37,655 nucleotides of DNA, from the NCBI GenBank assembly GCA_025450315.1, contig JANWHQ010000008.1, positions 1 to 37,655 on the forward strand. Reading direction: 5' to 3'. Numbering within the stretch: position 1 is the stretch's first letter; every line of letters starts with the position of its first letter. Positions 7,100 to 16,683 of the stretch are shown piece after piece. The position numbers and the translations under genes were made by a program. Below the pieces are notes generated by a model. That model was not told the DNA's origin and searched no databases. It saw only the letters and a list, made by a program, of their open reading frames with translations. The DNA is from Caulobacteraceae bacterium. Lineage in GTDB: Bacteria; Pseudomonadota; Alphaproteobacteria; Caulobacterales; Caulobacteraceae.

Positions 7100-8419
7100 T
7101 CAGGCCATGTCGCGCCGGATGGTGCGTCCGGCGAGGGCGAAGTGGACGGCCGCCCAGAGGTAGACCAGGGCGAAGGCGATCGAGGCCATCTGCAGCCCAT
7201 GGGCCGAGGCGGTCATGGCGCCGCTGGGGCCCTGGCGGGCGAAGTGGTCCGACAGGGCTCCGACGATCATGGGCGCCAGGCCCGCGCCGACCAGGTTGGT
7301 CATGATCGCCACCACCGCGGCGGCGGTGGCGCGCATGCGCGGCTCCATCAGGTTGGCGCTGACCCCGATCGAGACCGGCAGATAGGCGTATTGCGCCAGT
7401 CCGGTGATCATCAGCAGCGCGGTGGCGGCGGCCCAGCTCCCCTGCAGGAAGCTGAGCGCGTAGAGCGGCGTCGCCAGCAGCGCGCCCAATCCCGGGATCC
7501 AGGCGTAGAAACGCGCATCCTTCTTGCCCAGCCAGTCGGCGAGCAGGCCGCCGCCCAGCATGCTGATCGAGCCGGGAATGGCGCTGATCAGGCCCGACAG
7601 CAGGCCGCTTTCGCCGAGGCCCAGGCCGAACCGGCGGAAGAAGTACTGGGCCAGGAAGACGTTGATGCCGAAGCCGCCCATGGAGGCCAGGGTCGAGCCC
7701 AGCATGACGTGCACGAAGGCCGGGCGCTGGAACATGCGCTTGATCACCGCCCAGAAGGACGGGGCGTCGGCCTCGCCCAGGCCCGCGGCGTCATAGTGGC
7801 CGCGGATCGGCTCGCGGACGGTCAGCACCAGCAGCAGGGCCAGGACCAGGCCGGGCGCGCCGGCGATCAGGAAGGCGATCCGCCAGTTGAAGTATTGGGC
7901 CAGGTAGCCGCCCCCGGCCGCGCCGATCAGGGCGCCCAGGGGCACCGCGAGCACGAACACCGCCGCCGCCGAGGTGCGCCGGTGCGGGGGGAAGTAGTCG
8001 GCCATCACCGACGCCGTCGCCGGCGTCGAGGCCGCCTCGCCGACGCCCACGGCCACCCGCGCCACAAGCAGCTGGACGAAGTTGCCGGCCAGGCCGCAGA
8101 GGCCGGTGGCGATCGACCAGAGGAAGACGCCGATGCCGATGATGGTCAGCCGGCGCCGGCGCTCGGCGATGCGGGCGATGGGGACGGCGAGCAGCGAGTT
8201 CAACAGGGCGAAGGCCAGGCCGCTCAGGATGCCGAACTGGAAGTCGGTCAGATGCAGCGCGGCCTTGATCGGCTGGCCCAGCGATCCGATCACCTGCCGG
8301 TCGACGAAGCCGAACATCGAGATCAGCAGGAACAGCACCAGCACCCAGGCCCGGTAGCCCGGGCTGGCCATCAGCTTCAGCGTGCTGGCGCGCTGGTCGT
8401 CCGTCGCGGCGCTCGACAT
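7100..8419 (-). CDS. MFS transporter (second), spinster/aromatic-type
   Basis: A 439-residue MFS permease with about 12 membrane segments. The first segment is AWVLVLFLLISMFGFVDRQVIG; the FxDRxxI signature is common in spinster-like and catabolic permeases found next to TonB receptors in Caulobacter and sphingomonads. GVGEAASTPATASVMADYFP follows near residue 110. The start is the ATG at 8419 (MSSAATDD), preceded by AAGGGGGG. An upstream in-frame extension of 17 codons is not needed. It is read in the same direction as the first MFS gene 30 nt downstream and lies 3' of the TonB receptor, separated by a hairpin terminator. Inner-membrane transport partner of the outer-membrane receptor is a reasonable inference. 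Substrate unknown. Confidence 0.87.
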   Translation of the reverse strand: MSSAATDDQRASTLKLMASPGYRAWVLVLFLLISMFGFVDRQVIGSLGQPIKAALHLTDFQFGILSGLAFALLNSLLAVPIARIAERRRRLTIIGIGVFLWSIATGLCGLAGNFVQLLVARVAVGVGEAASTPATASVMADYFPPHRRTSAAAVFVLAVPLGALIGAAGGGYLAQYFNWRIAFLIAGAPGLVLALLLVLTVREPIRGHYDAAGLGEADAPSFWAVIKRMFQRPAFVHVMLGSTLASMGGFGINVFLAQYFFRRFGLGLGESGLLSGLISAIPGSISMLGGGLLADWLGKKDARFYAWIPGLGALLATPLYALSFLQGSWAAATALLMITGLAQYAYLPVSIGVSANLMEPRMRATAAAVVAIMTNLVGAGLAPMIVGALSDHFARQGPSGAMTASAHGLQMASIAFALVYLWAAVHFALAGRTIRRDMA

Positions 8420-8469
8420 CCGCCCCCCTTCTTGATCAGGCGACCTTAGCTGGCGCGGGGCGGCGCACA

Positions 8470-8504
8470 AGAAAGAGCCGCCGACTCGGGAGGAGCGGCG
8501 GCTC
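8470..8504 (-). terminator. Rho-independent terminator after the TonB receptor
   Basis: Reading leftward, a perfect 9-bp stem (arms 8475-8483 and 8496-8504, GAGCCGCCG with its complement) is followed by TTTCTT. It sits about 50 nt past the receptor stop and before the MFS start, so the MFS genes likely have their own promoter or depend on read-through. A second, 7-bp stem (8521-8537) between stop and terminator lacks a T-run. Confidence 0.7.
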
Positions 8505-8551
8505 AGTGGGGTCAGGGACTCCGGGCCGAGGGCCCGGAAAGGAGAAGGGCG

Positions 8552-11185
8552 TCAGTAGTGGAAGCGGAAGGTGGCGTACCACTCGGTGGGGTCGGAATAG
8601 ACCGCGTCGATCACCGCCACGCCGCCCTGGTTCTGGCCGCTGACCACATAGCGCTGGTTGGTCAGGTTGGTGCCGCCGACGCTCAGCTCCCAGCGGTCCT
8701 TCGGCTCGCGATAGGTGATCGAGGCGTTGAGGATGTTGGTGGTCGGCCGCTTCAGCTCGGCGGTGTTGCCGATGTCGTTGTAGAGCGGCGAGGTGCGCGT
8801 CCAGTCGACGTTGAACTGCAGCTGCCCCATGTGCTGCAGCTCGATCAGGTACTGGGGCCCGAAGTAGAACTTGAACTTCGGCGTCTTCGGCAGCGAGCAG
8901 GGCCCGTTCTGGACGTTGGGGTTGGCGTAGCGGCTGTTCGGTCCGGTCGACGGCAGACGCTCGGGGCAGGAGGTCAGGGTCAGGTTGAAGGAGTTGTCGC
9001 CGACGTTGTTCAGGTAGGTGTACTTGGCGTCGGTGTAGCCGAAGTTGGCGGTCCACGAGAGGCCGCCGCCCAGCACCGCCTCGGCCTCGGCTTCCGCGCC
9101 CCAGATGCGGGCGTTGCCGGCGTTGACGATGGTCGGCGAGATGCCGATCTGGGAATTCAGCTGGATGCCGTCATAGATGGTGTGGAAGCCGGCGAGGTTC
9201 AGCCGCAGACGGCGGTCGAACCATTCGGACTTCAGGCCGATCTCCTCGGACTTGGCGGTTTCGGGCGCGAAGAACAGCTCGGAGTCGTAGGTCGGGTGCG
9301 GGCTCGACAGGCGGGTGGTCCAGCTGCCGGTCTTGAAGCCCTGGGAATAGGTGCCGTAGGCCATCACGTTCGGCGCGAGGTGCAGCTCCAGGCCGACGTT
9401 CGGATCGAACTTGGTGAAGTTCTGATGGAACGGACCGGTCGGATAGTACTGGTAGGGCGAATAGGGCCCGCCCGGCGGGAAGCCGATCACCTGCTGGCAG
9501 GTGAGGAAGGCCGGGGCGCCGATCAGGGCGCCCGACGCGCCCGGCGGGTAGCAGCCCGAGATCTTGTAGCTCAGGGCGTTGTCGTCGGTCTGGTAGCCCT
9601 GGAAGGTCTTGTGCTCCCAGGTGTAGCGCGCGCCGCCCACCAGCGAGATGAGGTCGTTCACCTTGAAGTCGAGGTGGGCGTAGAGGGCCTCGGCGTCGGT
9701 CTTCAGCCGGTTGGGGCCGTCCACCTGCAGCAGGGCGTCGGGGAAGGTGACGAAGTCGTGCAGCCAGCCGCCTTCCTGGAAGTAGTAGGCGCCGACGGCG
9801 TAGTTCAGCCGATCGTCGAACAGCTTGCCGGTGGCCTGCAGCTCCTCAGACCACTGGTGCTGGGTCATGTCGAAGGAGGTCGCCAGGATGGTCAGCGGCG
9901 AGCCGTCCAGGTCCATGCCGGTGTCCCAGTGCATCTGGCGGTAGGCGCTGATCAGCTTCAGGTTCAGGGCCGGAGAGGTCTTCCACTCGATGGTGGCGCC
10001 CACGCCGAAGTTCTTCAGCCGGGAGAAGCTGTTGCCGGTCTCGTAGGTGAAGTCGGGATTGCCGGTCTGGAAGCGGGCGTCCCACGGCATCAGGTTGTTG
10101 GTCGGATTGCCGTCCACGTTCACCCCGCCGATGGCCGGCAGCGGCGGTACGGGGGACGGGACCGGTGAGACGTTCAGGCGCGGCTGGGTGCACAGCACGC
10201 CCAGCGGCGCGCCCACCAGGCAGGCGTTGTAGAGGCCGCCGAGGCCGAGGCCCGGATTGATCGCCAGGGCGGTGTTCGCCTGGGCCGGCTGGTCGACGAA
10301 GGTGTAGTCGCCTTCCAGGGTGATCCTGAAGTCGTCGGAAGGCAGCAGCAGCACCTTGCCGCGGGCGCTCCACTTGTTCTGGCCGCCCGGGCGCTGGGAG
10401 GTCGCATAGCCGGCCGCCGGGAAGTCGGTGTTGGCCTCATAGGAGACCGCGCACTTGGTCCCGGCCGCCAGGGCGTCGCAGTCCGGGATGCCAGAGCTGC
10501 CCGCCACCGCGCCGGGGAATGGGATGCGGTGCTGCCAGCCGTTGCGCCGTTCTTCGTCGAAGGTGATGCTGGTCAGGATCTTGTCGGTGATCGGCAGGTC
10601 GGCGGTGATCCGGGTGTCGAGCCGGGAGAACTGGCCGGTGGTGACCTCGCCCCGCACCATGAAGTCGTGACCGGGATCGCGGGTGATGATCGAGATCGCC
10701 CCGCCGATGGTGTTGCGCCCGAACAGGGTGCCCTGCGGCCCCTTCAGGATCTCCACCCGGTCGACGTCGAGCATGGAGGTGTTGGCCCCGACGCTGCGGG
10801 CCAGATAGACGCCGTCGACATAGACGCCGACGCCAGGATCGAGGTTGAAGGCGAAGTCGTCCTGGCCGATGCCGCGGATGTAGGCCGACAGCACCGCATC
10901 GGAGCCCGAGAACGGGGTGCCGGCGTCCAGCTGCACGTTGGGGGCGATGTTGGTCAGCTTGGAGACGTCGTTGATCCCCTTCTGCTGCAACGCCTTGGCG
11001 GTCACCGCGGTGATGGCGATGGGAACGTTCTGGATGTTCTGGGTGGTCTTCTGGGCGGTGACCACCACCTCCTCGACCGTCGAACTGGGCGCGGCCTGCT
11101 GGGCCTGGGCCAGGGCCGGCGCCATCAGCGCCAGGCCGGAAACCAGCATCGTGGACGTCACCAGTCCGGACTTCAGGACGCTCAT
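8552..11185 (-). CDS. TonB-dependent outer-membrane receptor
   Basis: An 877-residue TonB-dependent receptor. It has a signal peptide (first ~28 residues, ending ALAQAQQ), then a TonB-box-like VEEVVVTAQK. The plug domain carries IRGIGQDDF, VGVYVDGVYLARS, the LDVDRVEILKGPQGTLFGRN signature and GGAISIITRDP. A ~700-residue beta-barrel follows and ends in the aromatic strand WYATFRFHY, a normal outer-membrane terminus. It imports a ligand too large or scarce for porins. In Caulobacterales such receptors next to MFS permeases and AraC regulators usually serve catabolic substrates rather than iron. The SD-like GGGGGAAGAG precedes the ATG. It lies downstream of the AraC-type gene on the same strand (137 nt gap), which probably controls it. 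Confidence 0.93.
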   Translation of the reverse strand: MSVLKSGLVTSTMLVSGLALMAPALAQAQQAAPSSTVEEVVVTAQKTTQNIQNVPIAITAVTAKALQQKGINDVSKLTNIAPNVQLDAGTPFSGSDAVLSAYIRGIGQDDFAFNLDPGVGVYVDGVYLARSVGANTSMLDVDRVEILKGPQGTLFGRNTIGGAISIITRDPGHDFMVRGEVTTGQFSRLDTRITADLPITDKILTSITFDEERRNGWQHRIPFPGAVAGSSGIPDCDALAAGTKCAVSYEANTDFPAAGYATSQRPGGQNKWSARGKVLLLPSDDFRITLEGDYTFVDQPAQANTALAINPGLGLGGLYNACLVGAPLGVLCTQPRLNVSPVPSPVPPLPAIGGVNVDGNPTNNLMPWDARFQTGNPDFTYETGNSFSRLKNFGVGATIEWKTSPALNLKLISAYRQMHWDTGMDLDGSPLTILATSFDMTQHQWSEELQATGKLFDDRLNYAVGAYYFQEGGWLHDFVTFPDALLQVDGPNRLKTDAEALYAHLDFKVNDLISLVGGARYTWEHKTFQGYQTDDNALSYKISGCYPPGASGALIGAPAFLTCQQVIGFPPGGPYSPYQYYPTGPFHQNFTKFDPNVGLELHLAPNVMAYGTYSQGFKTGSWTTRLSSPHPTYDSELFFAPETAKSEEIGLKSEWFDRRLRLNLAGFHTIYDGIQLNSQIGISPTIVNAGNARIWGAEAEAEAVLGGGLSWTANFGYTDAKYTYLNNVGDNSFNLTLTSCPERLPSTGPNSRYANPNVQNGPCSLPKTPKFKFYFGPQYLIELQHMGQLQFNVDWTRTSPLYNDIGNTAELKRPTTNILNASITYREPKDRWELSVGGTNLTNQRYVVSGQNQGGVAVIDAVYSDPTEWYATFRFHY

Positions 11186-11322
11186 CTCTTCCCCCTTGTC
11201 GCCCCGACCGGATCCGGCAGGGACCTATGCCCTCGTGGGGTGGGGAATATCAGCCGGGGCCCTGCCGCTTCTCGGCTGGGAGCGAAGCGGATTCGATAAC
11301 AAGCGAAGTAATACGGGTGCGC

Positions 11323-12330
11323 TCAGACGCCTGAGGCGTCGACCGAGACTTCGACCGCGGGTTGCGTGCGCCCATTTCTCGCCCCGTCTCGATAGTCGCG
11401 CGGCGTCACCCCATAGCGCTTGCGGAAGGCGCGGCCGAAGTGGGTCAGGTCGTTGAAGCCGACCGCCATGGCCACCTCGGTGATGCAGGGCGCGTCGGGC
11501 CGGCGCAGCCGCTCGGCCGCCAGGCGCAGCCGGCGATCCTGGATGAACGCCGAGGGGGTGGTCCGCTCGGCCGCGAACAGCATCTGCACATAGCGCGGCG
11601 AAACCCCCACGGCTGCGGCGATCGCCGCCACGCCGAGGTCGGGATCGCAGATATGCTGGTCGATGAAGCCGCGGGCCTTGGCCATCGATTGCAGCCGGCC
11701 GGCGCCCGCCCCGGGCCCCTCGCCCAAAGGCCGGTAGGCCAGGGTCAGAAGGTCGAGGATCACCTCCGACACGGTCTCGCCCCAGCTGGCGTCCCGGGCC
11801 AGGTCGATCTGCGGCCACAGGCTCGAGAGGAAGGAGGACAGCATCGCCCCGGCGCCGTTGGAGCCGGAGACCGGCTTGCAGATCAGGGCGTCGACGTCGC
11901 CCAACCGATGGGCCAGCGAGGCCATCGGCACCTTGATGCAGAGCATGTGGTTGGCTTCGGTGAAGCGCACCTGGTAGGGCCGCGAGGCGTCGCACAGGGT
12001 GAAGTCGCCGGCCTCCAGCACCGCTTCGCGGCCGCTCTGGGCGTTCAGGCTGCGGCCGGTGAGCTGGAAATGCAGGTCGAGCATCCCCAGTCCGCGGGCG
12101 TTGCGCTGCGGATCGGAGCGGCGGCTCACCTGGGCGGCCGCCGAATGGGCGCTCATCAGGCTGAGTTCGCCCAGCTCGGCGCGGACCATCTCGGCGAAGA
12201 ACGCCCGCTCGGCGTCCGCGTCGATGACCAGGTTGTTGTAGATCTCGCAGGCAAGCGCATTCCAATAGGCGAGCCGCCCGTCCGCGGGCGCCGCCGACGT
12301 GGAGAAGCGCTGAACACCCGGCTCACCCAT
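11323..12330 (-). CDS. AraC-family transcriptional regulator
   Basis: A 335-residue regulator with an N-terminal ligand-binding domain (residues ~1-210) of the AraC-binding-like type seen in activators of aromatic or amine catabolism (FeaR/NphR type). The C-terminal ~100 residues form the double helix-turn-helix: GVAAIAAAVGVSPRYVQMLFAAE is the first HTH, and ITEVAMAVGFNDLTHFGRAFRKRYGVTPRDYR is the second with the family signature. The start ATG at 12330 is preceded by GGAGGAGGG. A CCGGA-tga-TCCGG palindrome (12341-12353) abuts this ribosome site and could be an autoregulatory site. As the only regulator in the left part, it likely controls the receptor, permeases and possibly the carboxylase operon. 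The inducer is unknown. Confidence 0.9.
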   Translation of the reverse strand: MGEPGVQRFSTSAAPADGRLAYWNALACEIYNNLVIDADAERAFFAEMVRAELGELSLMSAHSAAAQVSRRSDPQRNARGLGMLDLHFQLTGRSLNAQSGREAVLEAGDFTLCDASRPYQVRFTEANHMLCIKVPMASLAHRLGDVDALICKPVSGSNGAGAMLSSFLSSLWPQIDLARDASWGETVSEVILDLLTLAYRPLGEGPGAGAGRLQSMAKARGFIDQHICDPDLGVAAIAAAVGVSPRYVQMLFAAERTTPSAFIQDRRLRLAAERLRRPDAPCITEVAMAVGFNDLTHFGRAFRKRYGVTPRDYRDGARNGRTQPAVEVSVDASGV

Positions 12331-12458
12331 GTCCCCTCCTCCGGATGATCCGGAAGGCCGCTCGCGGCTGTTGGTCGCCGCTGGAAGCGAACGATGACGG
12401 TAAGCGCCCGGAGAAATTGCGTCAAACCCGACACGCCCGCGCGTTGCGCCCGGCGAAA

Positions 12459-12505
12459 CGAAAAAGGCGCCCGCGCGTCGGTCGTCGCGCCAGGAAAGCG
12501 CGCGC
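12459..12505 (-). terminator. Terminator of the leuS-lptE-holA operon
   Basis: Directly after the holA stop, the minus strand holds a GC-rich stem (GGCGCGCGC... pairing with ...GCGCGGGCGCC) followed by five T residues and CGTTT (12465 down to 12456). This is a classical intrinsic terminator. It marks the edge between the housekeeping operon and the accessory AraC/TonB region. Confidence 0.75.
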
Positions 12506-13552
12506 CTACAGCCCCAGCCGCTTGGCCCGCGCCGCCACGCTCATGGCCAGCCGCTCGGCGATCAGGCCGTCTGGCGAGCCGGTGCGCTTGCAAGCCCGGT
12601 CGGCGTCCAGCACCTGAGGCTGCAGCGCCTCCAGCGTCTCCAGCGACCAGGACCGGGCCTGGCGCAGGAACTCCCGTTCGTTCTTCCAGAACACGCCCGC
12701 CGCCTTGGCCGCTTCCTGCAGGCCCGCGCCGGACCGGTGCAGGGTCAGCACCTGGCGCAGGCGTCCCAGGTGCATGCCGAGCGCCCGCACCGCCGCCGGA
12801 CCGCCCTCGCCCTCGGCCCTGGCCCGCCTGAGCGCCGCCTGGGCCGCCCCCAGCCGGCCGCCGAAGGCGTGCGCCGCGGCGTCCGCCAGCGAGGCTTCGG
12901 GCTCGACGCCCAGGAAGGCTTCCAGATCCTCGGGCCCGGCGATCTTGCCGCTGCCGGGGCCCAGATAGAGGGCCAGACGCTCGATCTCCTGGCGCGCCAC
13001 ACCCCGCTCGCGCGGCAGGCGGTCGACCAGCAGCTGGACGGCGTCGGCGGTGAGGCCGACCTGGTCCTTGGCCAGGCTCTCGCGCACCAGCCGGGCCACG
13101 TCGCCGGCCTCGTCCTCGTAGCAGGGAATGGCGGCGGCGGCCTTGGATTGCTCGGCCGCCTTGCGCAGGGCCGAGTCCCGCCCCAGGCCGCCGGCCTCCA
13201 CCAGGAAGAAGGCCTCCGGGTTGAACCCGCCCTCGGCGTGGCGCTTCAGCGCTTCGGCGGCGGCGCGGTCGGGGCCGCCCTTCTCGCTGTCGAGCCTCAG
13301 GCGCACCAGACGGCGGCCGCCCATCATGGAGATGGCCGACAGCTCGCCCTCCAGCCGCCCGCCCTCGATCTCCGCTTCGTTCAGCACCGCCACGTCGAAG
13401 GGATCGTCCGGCCGGGGCACGACCTTGCCGGCCAGGATGTCGGCCCGCTCGCGCACCTGGCCCCGGTCGCGGCCATAGATCACCGTGGCGCGGACCTCAG
13501 GCGGCGGGGCCTGCAGGAAGCGTTCGATCTCGGGCCGCTTGGAGAGGTTCAC
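12506..13552 (-). CDS. holA: DNA polymerase III subunit delta
   Basis: A 348-residue clamp-loader delta subunit. The N-terminal region reads RATVIYGRDRGQVRERAD, where the P-loop of true AAA+ clamp loaders is degenerate, as expected for delta. The segment with SAISMMGGRRLVRLR follows, and the C-terminal helical domain holds LRRARAEGEGGPAAVRALGMHLGRLRQV and FWKNEREFLRQARSW. It opens the beta clamp during loading. The start is a GTG (13552) inside the lptE stop (GTGA overlap), so its translation is probably coupled to lptE. It is the last gene of leuS-lptE-holA and is followed by a strong terminator. In Caulobacter crescentus parB lies near this point; here the accessory catabolic genes follow instead (recalled, not computed). 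Confidence 0.92.
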   Translation of the reverse strand: MNLSKRPEIERFLQAPPPEVRATVIYGRDRGQVRERADILAGKVVPRPDDPFDVAVLNEAEIEGGRLEGELSAISMMGGRRLVRLRLDSEKGGPDRAAAEALKRHAEGGFNPEAFFLVEAGGLGRDSALRKAAEQSKAAAAIPCYEDEAGDVARLVRESLAKDQVGLTADAVQLLVDRLPRERGVARQEIERLALYLGPGSGKIAGPEDLEAFLGVEPEASLADAAAHAFGGRLGAAQAALRRARAEGEGGPAAVRALGMHLGRLRQVLTLHRSGAGLQEAAKAAGVFWKNEREFLRQARSWSLETLEALQPQVLDADRACKRTGSPDGLIAERLAMSVAARAKRLGL

Positions 13553-14076
13553 GAGCCCGCGGAGGTCCCCGGGGTCCTGATCGGCGCGCCGGCGAAATAG
13601 GCGGCGAGCGCGATGCGGATGCGCTGGGCGGCGTCGGAGGCGGCGCGCTGCTGGCCGTTCTGCTGGGCGACGACCCCGGCATAGGGATCGCTGGCGGCGT
13701 TGTAGCTGACGCTCACCGGCATGACGCCGCTGGTCAGGGCCTTGCCCGAGGAGATGTCCCTCAAGGTGTAGCTGACCCGGAGCGACAGCTCGTACCAGGT
13801 GGCCACCTGCTCGAAGGTGAGGCCGCGGGCGTAACGCTTCTCGTCGACGGCCAGCTCGAGCTGGTAGCGCGGCTCCTCGCCCCGGGCCGTGGCCAGAGCG
13901 TCCTGCAGGTCCTCGCTCAGGAGGTGACCGGTGCGGCCTTCGGGCGTGATGACGTGGATCGCCGACATGTCGGGCGATACCCCGGCGGTGGCGTAGAGGG
14001 GGGTGAAGCCGCAGGCGCCGAGCGCGGGCGCCAGCAAAAGCAGGGCGCCGATCGCGAGCCGGGTCAGCGGGCGCAT
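13549..14076 (-). CDS. lptE: LPS-assembly lipoprotein LptE
   Basis: A 175-residue lipoprotein. The signal peptide ends in the lipobox LGAC (cysteine at residue 22), followed by GFTPLYA, the start typical of alphaproteobacterial LptE. The body is a small alpha/beta fold (YELSLRVSYTLRD, TSGVMPVSVSYNAASDPYAGVVAQQ), ending in an amphipathic helix. LptE plugs the LptD barrel and helps insert lipopolysaccharide into the outer membrane. The ATG at 14076 overlaps the leuS TGA by one base (TGATG), and the gene overlaps holA by four. This leuS-lptE-holA order is widely conserved in proteobacteria, which supports the call more than sequence similarity alone. Confidence 0.9.
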   Translation of the reverse strand: MRPLTRLAIGALLLLAPALGACGFTPLYATAGVSPDMSAIHVITPEGRTGHLLSEDLQDALATARGEEPRYQLELAVDEKRYARGLTFEQVATWYELSLRVSYTLRDISSGKALTSGVMPVSVSYNAASDPYAGVVAQQNGQQRAASDAAQRIRIALAAYFAGAPIRTPGTSAGS

Positions 14077-16670
14077 CAGGCGGCCACGATGTTGACGATG
14101 CGGTCCTTGACCACGATCACCTTGCGCACCTGCAGCCCCTCCAGACGCCGGCTCACCTCAGCATCGGCCAGGACGATCTTCTCGACCTCGGCCGGTTCGG
14201 TCCCCGGGGCCACGCGAATCTCGGCGCGGCGCTTGCAATTGACCTGCACCGGCAGGACGAGGACGTCCTCGGCGGCCAGGGCGGGATCGTACTCCGGCCA
14301 GGGCGCCTGCGCCACCAGCCCTTCGCCGCCGATGCGGGCCCAGCATTCCTCGGCCAGGTGCGGCGTCACCGGCGCGATCAGCCGCGCCAGCACCGACAGC
14401 GCCTCGGCCCGGGCCACCACGCCGCCGGGGCCGGCCCTGTCGCCGGGCAGGCCCTTCAGCACGTTCAGGAACTCGTAGAGCCGCGCGATGCCGCTGTTGA
14501 AGCGGAAGCCTTCCAGGGCCTCGGTGAAGCTCTTGATCAGCCGGTGGGTGGCCCGGCGCAGTTCCTCGGCGGCGGGATTGGCCAAGTCGCCGGCGAAGGG
14601 CTCGGGCTCGGGCTGGCTGTCGAACTCGTTCCACACCCGGTGCACGAAGCGCCAGGCCCCCTCGATGCCGCCGGTGGTCCACTGCACGTCCCGCTCGGGC
14701 GGGGAGTCGCTCATCACGAACAGCCGCGCGGCGTCCACGCCGTAGGTCTCGGCGATCACCTCGGGCGAATAGGTGTTCTTCTTGGACTTCGACATCTTCT
14801 CGACGTCGCCGATGATCAGGGGCTCGCCCGTGCCGATCAGCCTGGCGCGGCGGCCCGAGCCCTCGGTCTCGAACTCCACCTGATCGGGCTCGACCCATTC
14901 GCCGTTCTGGCGCCGGTAGGTCTCGTGGGTGACCATGCCCTGGGTGAACAGGCCCGCGAACGGCTCGCAGACCGACAGCAGGCCCTCGTCCTTCAGGGCG
15001 CGGGTGACGAAGCGCGAATAGAGCAGGTGCAGCACGGCGTGCTCGATGCCGCCGATGTACTGGTCGACCGGCAGCCAGTAGTCCGCCGCGGCCTTGCCGA
15101 TCGGCTCGTCGGCCTTGGGGTCGGTGAAGCGGGCGAAGTACCAGGAGCTGTCCACGAAGGTGTCGAGCGTGTCGGTCTCGCGCTCGGCCGCGCCGCCGCA
15201 CTTGGGACAGTCGACATGCTTCCAGGTGGGATGGTTGGCCAGGGGATTGCCCGACTGGTCGAAACGCACGTCCTTGGGCAGCTCGACCGGCAACTGGTCG
15301 TCGGGCACGGCCACCGGCCCGCACTTGGGGCAGTGGACGATCGGCACCGGCGCGCCCCAGTAGCGCTGGCGGGCCACGCCCCAGTCCCGCAGGCGATAGA
15401 CGGTGGCCCCTTCGCCCTGGCCCTGGGCCTCGATGCGGGCGATGGCGGCGGCCTTGGCGGCCTCGACCTCCATCCCGTCCATGAAGTCCGAATTGAAGGC
15501 GCGGCCCGGGCCGCTATAGGCCTCCTGGCCCACCTCGAAGCTGGCGGGGTCGGCGCCCGGGGGCAGGACGACCGGCCGGACCGGCAGGCCATACTTGCGG
15601 GCGAAGTCCAGGTCGCGCTGGTCGTGCGCCGGGCAGCCGAAGATGGCGCCCGTGCCGTAGTCCATCAGGACGAAGTTGGCGATCCAGACCGGCAGGGCCC
15701 AATCGTTGTCGAATGGGTGAACGACCTTCAGCCCGGTGTCGTAGCCCAGCTTCTCGCCCGCCTCGAGCTCGGCCTCCGAGACTCCGCCCCGCCGGCAGGT
15801 CTCGATGAACTGGGCGGCCCCGGGGTCGCGCGCGGAGATTTCGGCGGCCAGCGGATGGTCGGGCGCGATGGCGACGAAGCTGGCGCCATAGAGGGTGTCG
15901 GGACGGGTGGTGTAGACCTCCAACCCCTCGGCGAAGTCCTCCGGCGCCGGGCCCTGGAACAGCCAGCGCAGCTTCAGGCCGCGCGACTTGCCGATCCAGT
16001 TCTCCTGCATGACCCGCACCTTGTCGGGCCAGCGGTCCAGGGTCTTCAGCCCTTCCAGCAGGTCGTCGGCATAGTCGGTGATGCGCAGGAACCACTGGTT
16101 CAGCTTGCGCTTCTCCACCAGCGCCCCCGAGCGCCAGCCGCGTCCGTCGATCACCTGCTCGTTGGCCAGCACGGTCTCGTCGACCGGGTCCCAGTTGACC
16201 GTGCCCGCCTTGCGGTAGGCCAGGCCCCGCCGCCACAGGTCCAGGAACCACTTCTGCTGATGCCGGTAGTACCCCGGATCGCAGGTGGCGAACTCGCGCG
16301 ACCAGTCGATCGACAGGCCCAGGCCCTGCAGCTGGCCGCGCATGACGTCGATGTTGGCGTAGGTCCAGTCGCCCGGGTGCACGCCACGTTCCTTGGCGGC
16401 GTTCTCGGCGGGCAGGCCGAAGGCGTCCCAGCCCATGGGGTGCAGCACGTTGAAGCCGCGCGCGCGCTTGAAGCGGGCGACCAGGTCGCCCATCGCGTAG
16501 TTGCGCATGTGACCGACGTGGATGCGCCCCGACGGATAGGGGAACATCTCCAGGACGTAGTACTTGGGCTTGCCGCCGGCCTCTTCAGGCGAACGCGTGC
16601 GGAAGACTCCGGCCGCCTCCCAAGCGGCGCGCCATTTGGGTTCTACGACCTTCGGGTTGTACCGGGCCAT
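14076..16670 (-). CDS. leuS: Leucyl-tRNA synthetase
   Basis: An 864-residue class Ia synthetase of normal length. The HIGH-type motif is HVGH at 51-54, inside [11 protein letters not shown]. The KMSKS motif is at 625-629 (EKMSKSKKN). The large CP1 editing insertion lies between (residues ~220-420, with [10 protein letters not shown] and the [14 protein letters not shown] segment). A zinc-ribbon-like pair of CPKC motifs is at ~450 and ~490. It charges tRNA-Leu and hydrolyses mischarged tRNA. It is transcribed with the DUF3576 lipoprotein gene, which ends 13 nt upstream, and runs into lptE with a one-base overlap. Confidence 0.97.
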   Translation of the reverse strand: MARYNPKVVEPKWRAAWEAAGVFRTRSPEEAGGKPKYYVLEMFPYPSGRIHVGHMRNYAMGDLVARFKRARGFNVLHPMGWDAFGLPAENAAKERGVHPGDWTYANIDVMRGQLQGLGLSIDWSREFATCDPGYYRHQQKWFLDLWRRGLAYRKAGTVNWDPVDETVLANEQVIDGRGWRSGALVEKRKLNQWFLRITDYADDLLEGLKTLDRWPDKVRVMQENWIGKSRGLKLRWLFQGPAPEDFAEGLEVYTTRPDTLYGASFVAIAPDHPLAAEISARDPGAAQFIETCRRGGVSEAELEAGEKLGYDTGLKVVHPFDNDWALPVWIANFVLMDYGTGAIFGCPAHDQRDLDFARKYGLPVRPVVLPPGADPASFEVGQEAYSGPGRAFNSDFMDGMEVEAAKAAAIARIEAQGQGEGATVYRLRDWGVARQRYWGAPVPIVHCPKCGPVAVPDDQLPVELPKDVRFDQSGNPLANHPTWKHVDCPKCGGAAERETDTLDTFVDSSWYFARFTDPKADEPIGKAAADYWLPVDQYIGGIEHAVLHLLYSRFVTRALKDEGLLSVCEPFAGLFTQGMVTHETYRRQNGEWVEPDQVEFETEGSGRRARLIGTGEPLIIGDVEKMSKSKKNTYSPEVIAETYGVDAARLFVMSDSPPERDVQWTTGGIEGAWRFVHRVWNEFDSQPEPEPFAGDLANPAAEELRRATHRLIKSFTEALEGFRFNSGIARLYEFLNVLKGLPGDRAGPGGVVARAEALSVLARLIAPVTPHLAEECWARIGGEGLVAQAPWPEYDPALAAEDVLVLPVQVNCKRRAEIRVAPGTEPAEVEKIVLADAEVSRRLEGLQVRKVIVVKDRIVNIVAA

Positions 16671-16683
16671 GGAGCTGGAGCGA

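Noticed and set aside
8521-8537. CCGGGCC-gag-GGCCCGG hairpin as a second receptor terminator
   Set aside because: No T-run follows on either strand; the hairpin at 8475-8504 has one.
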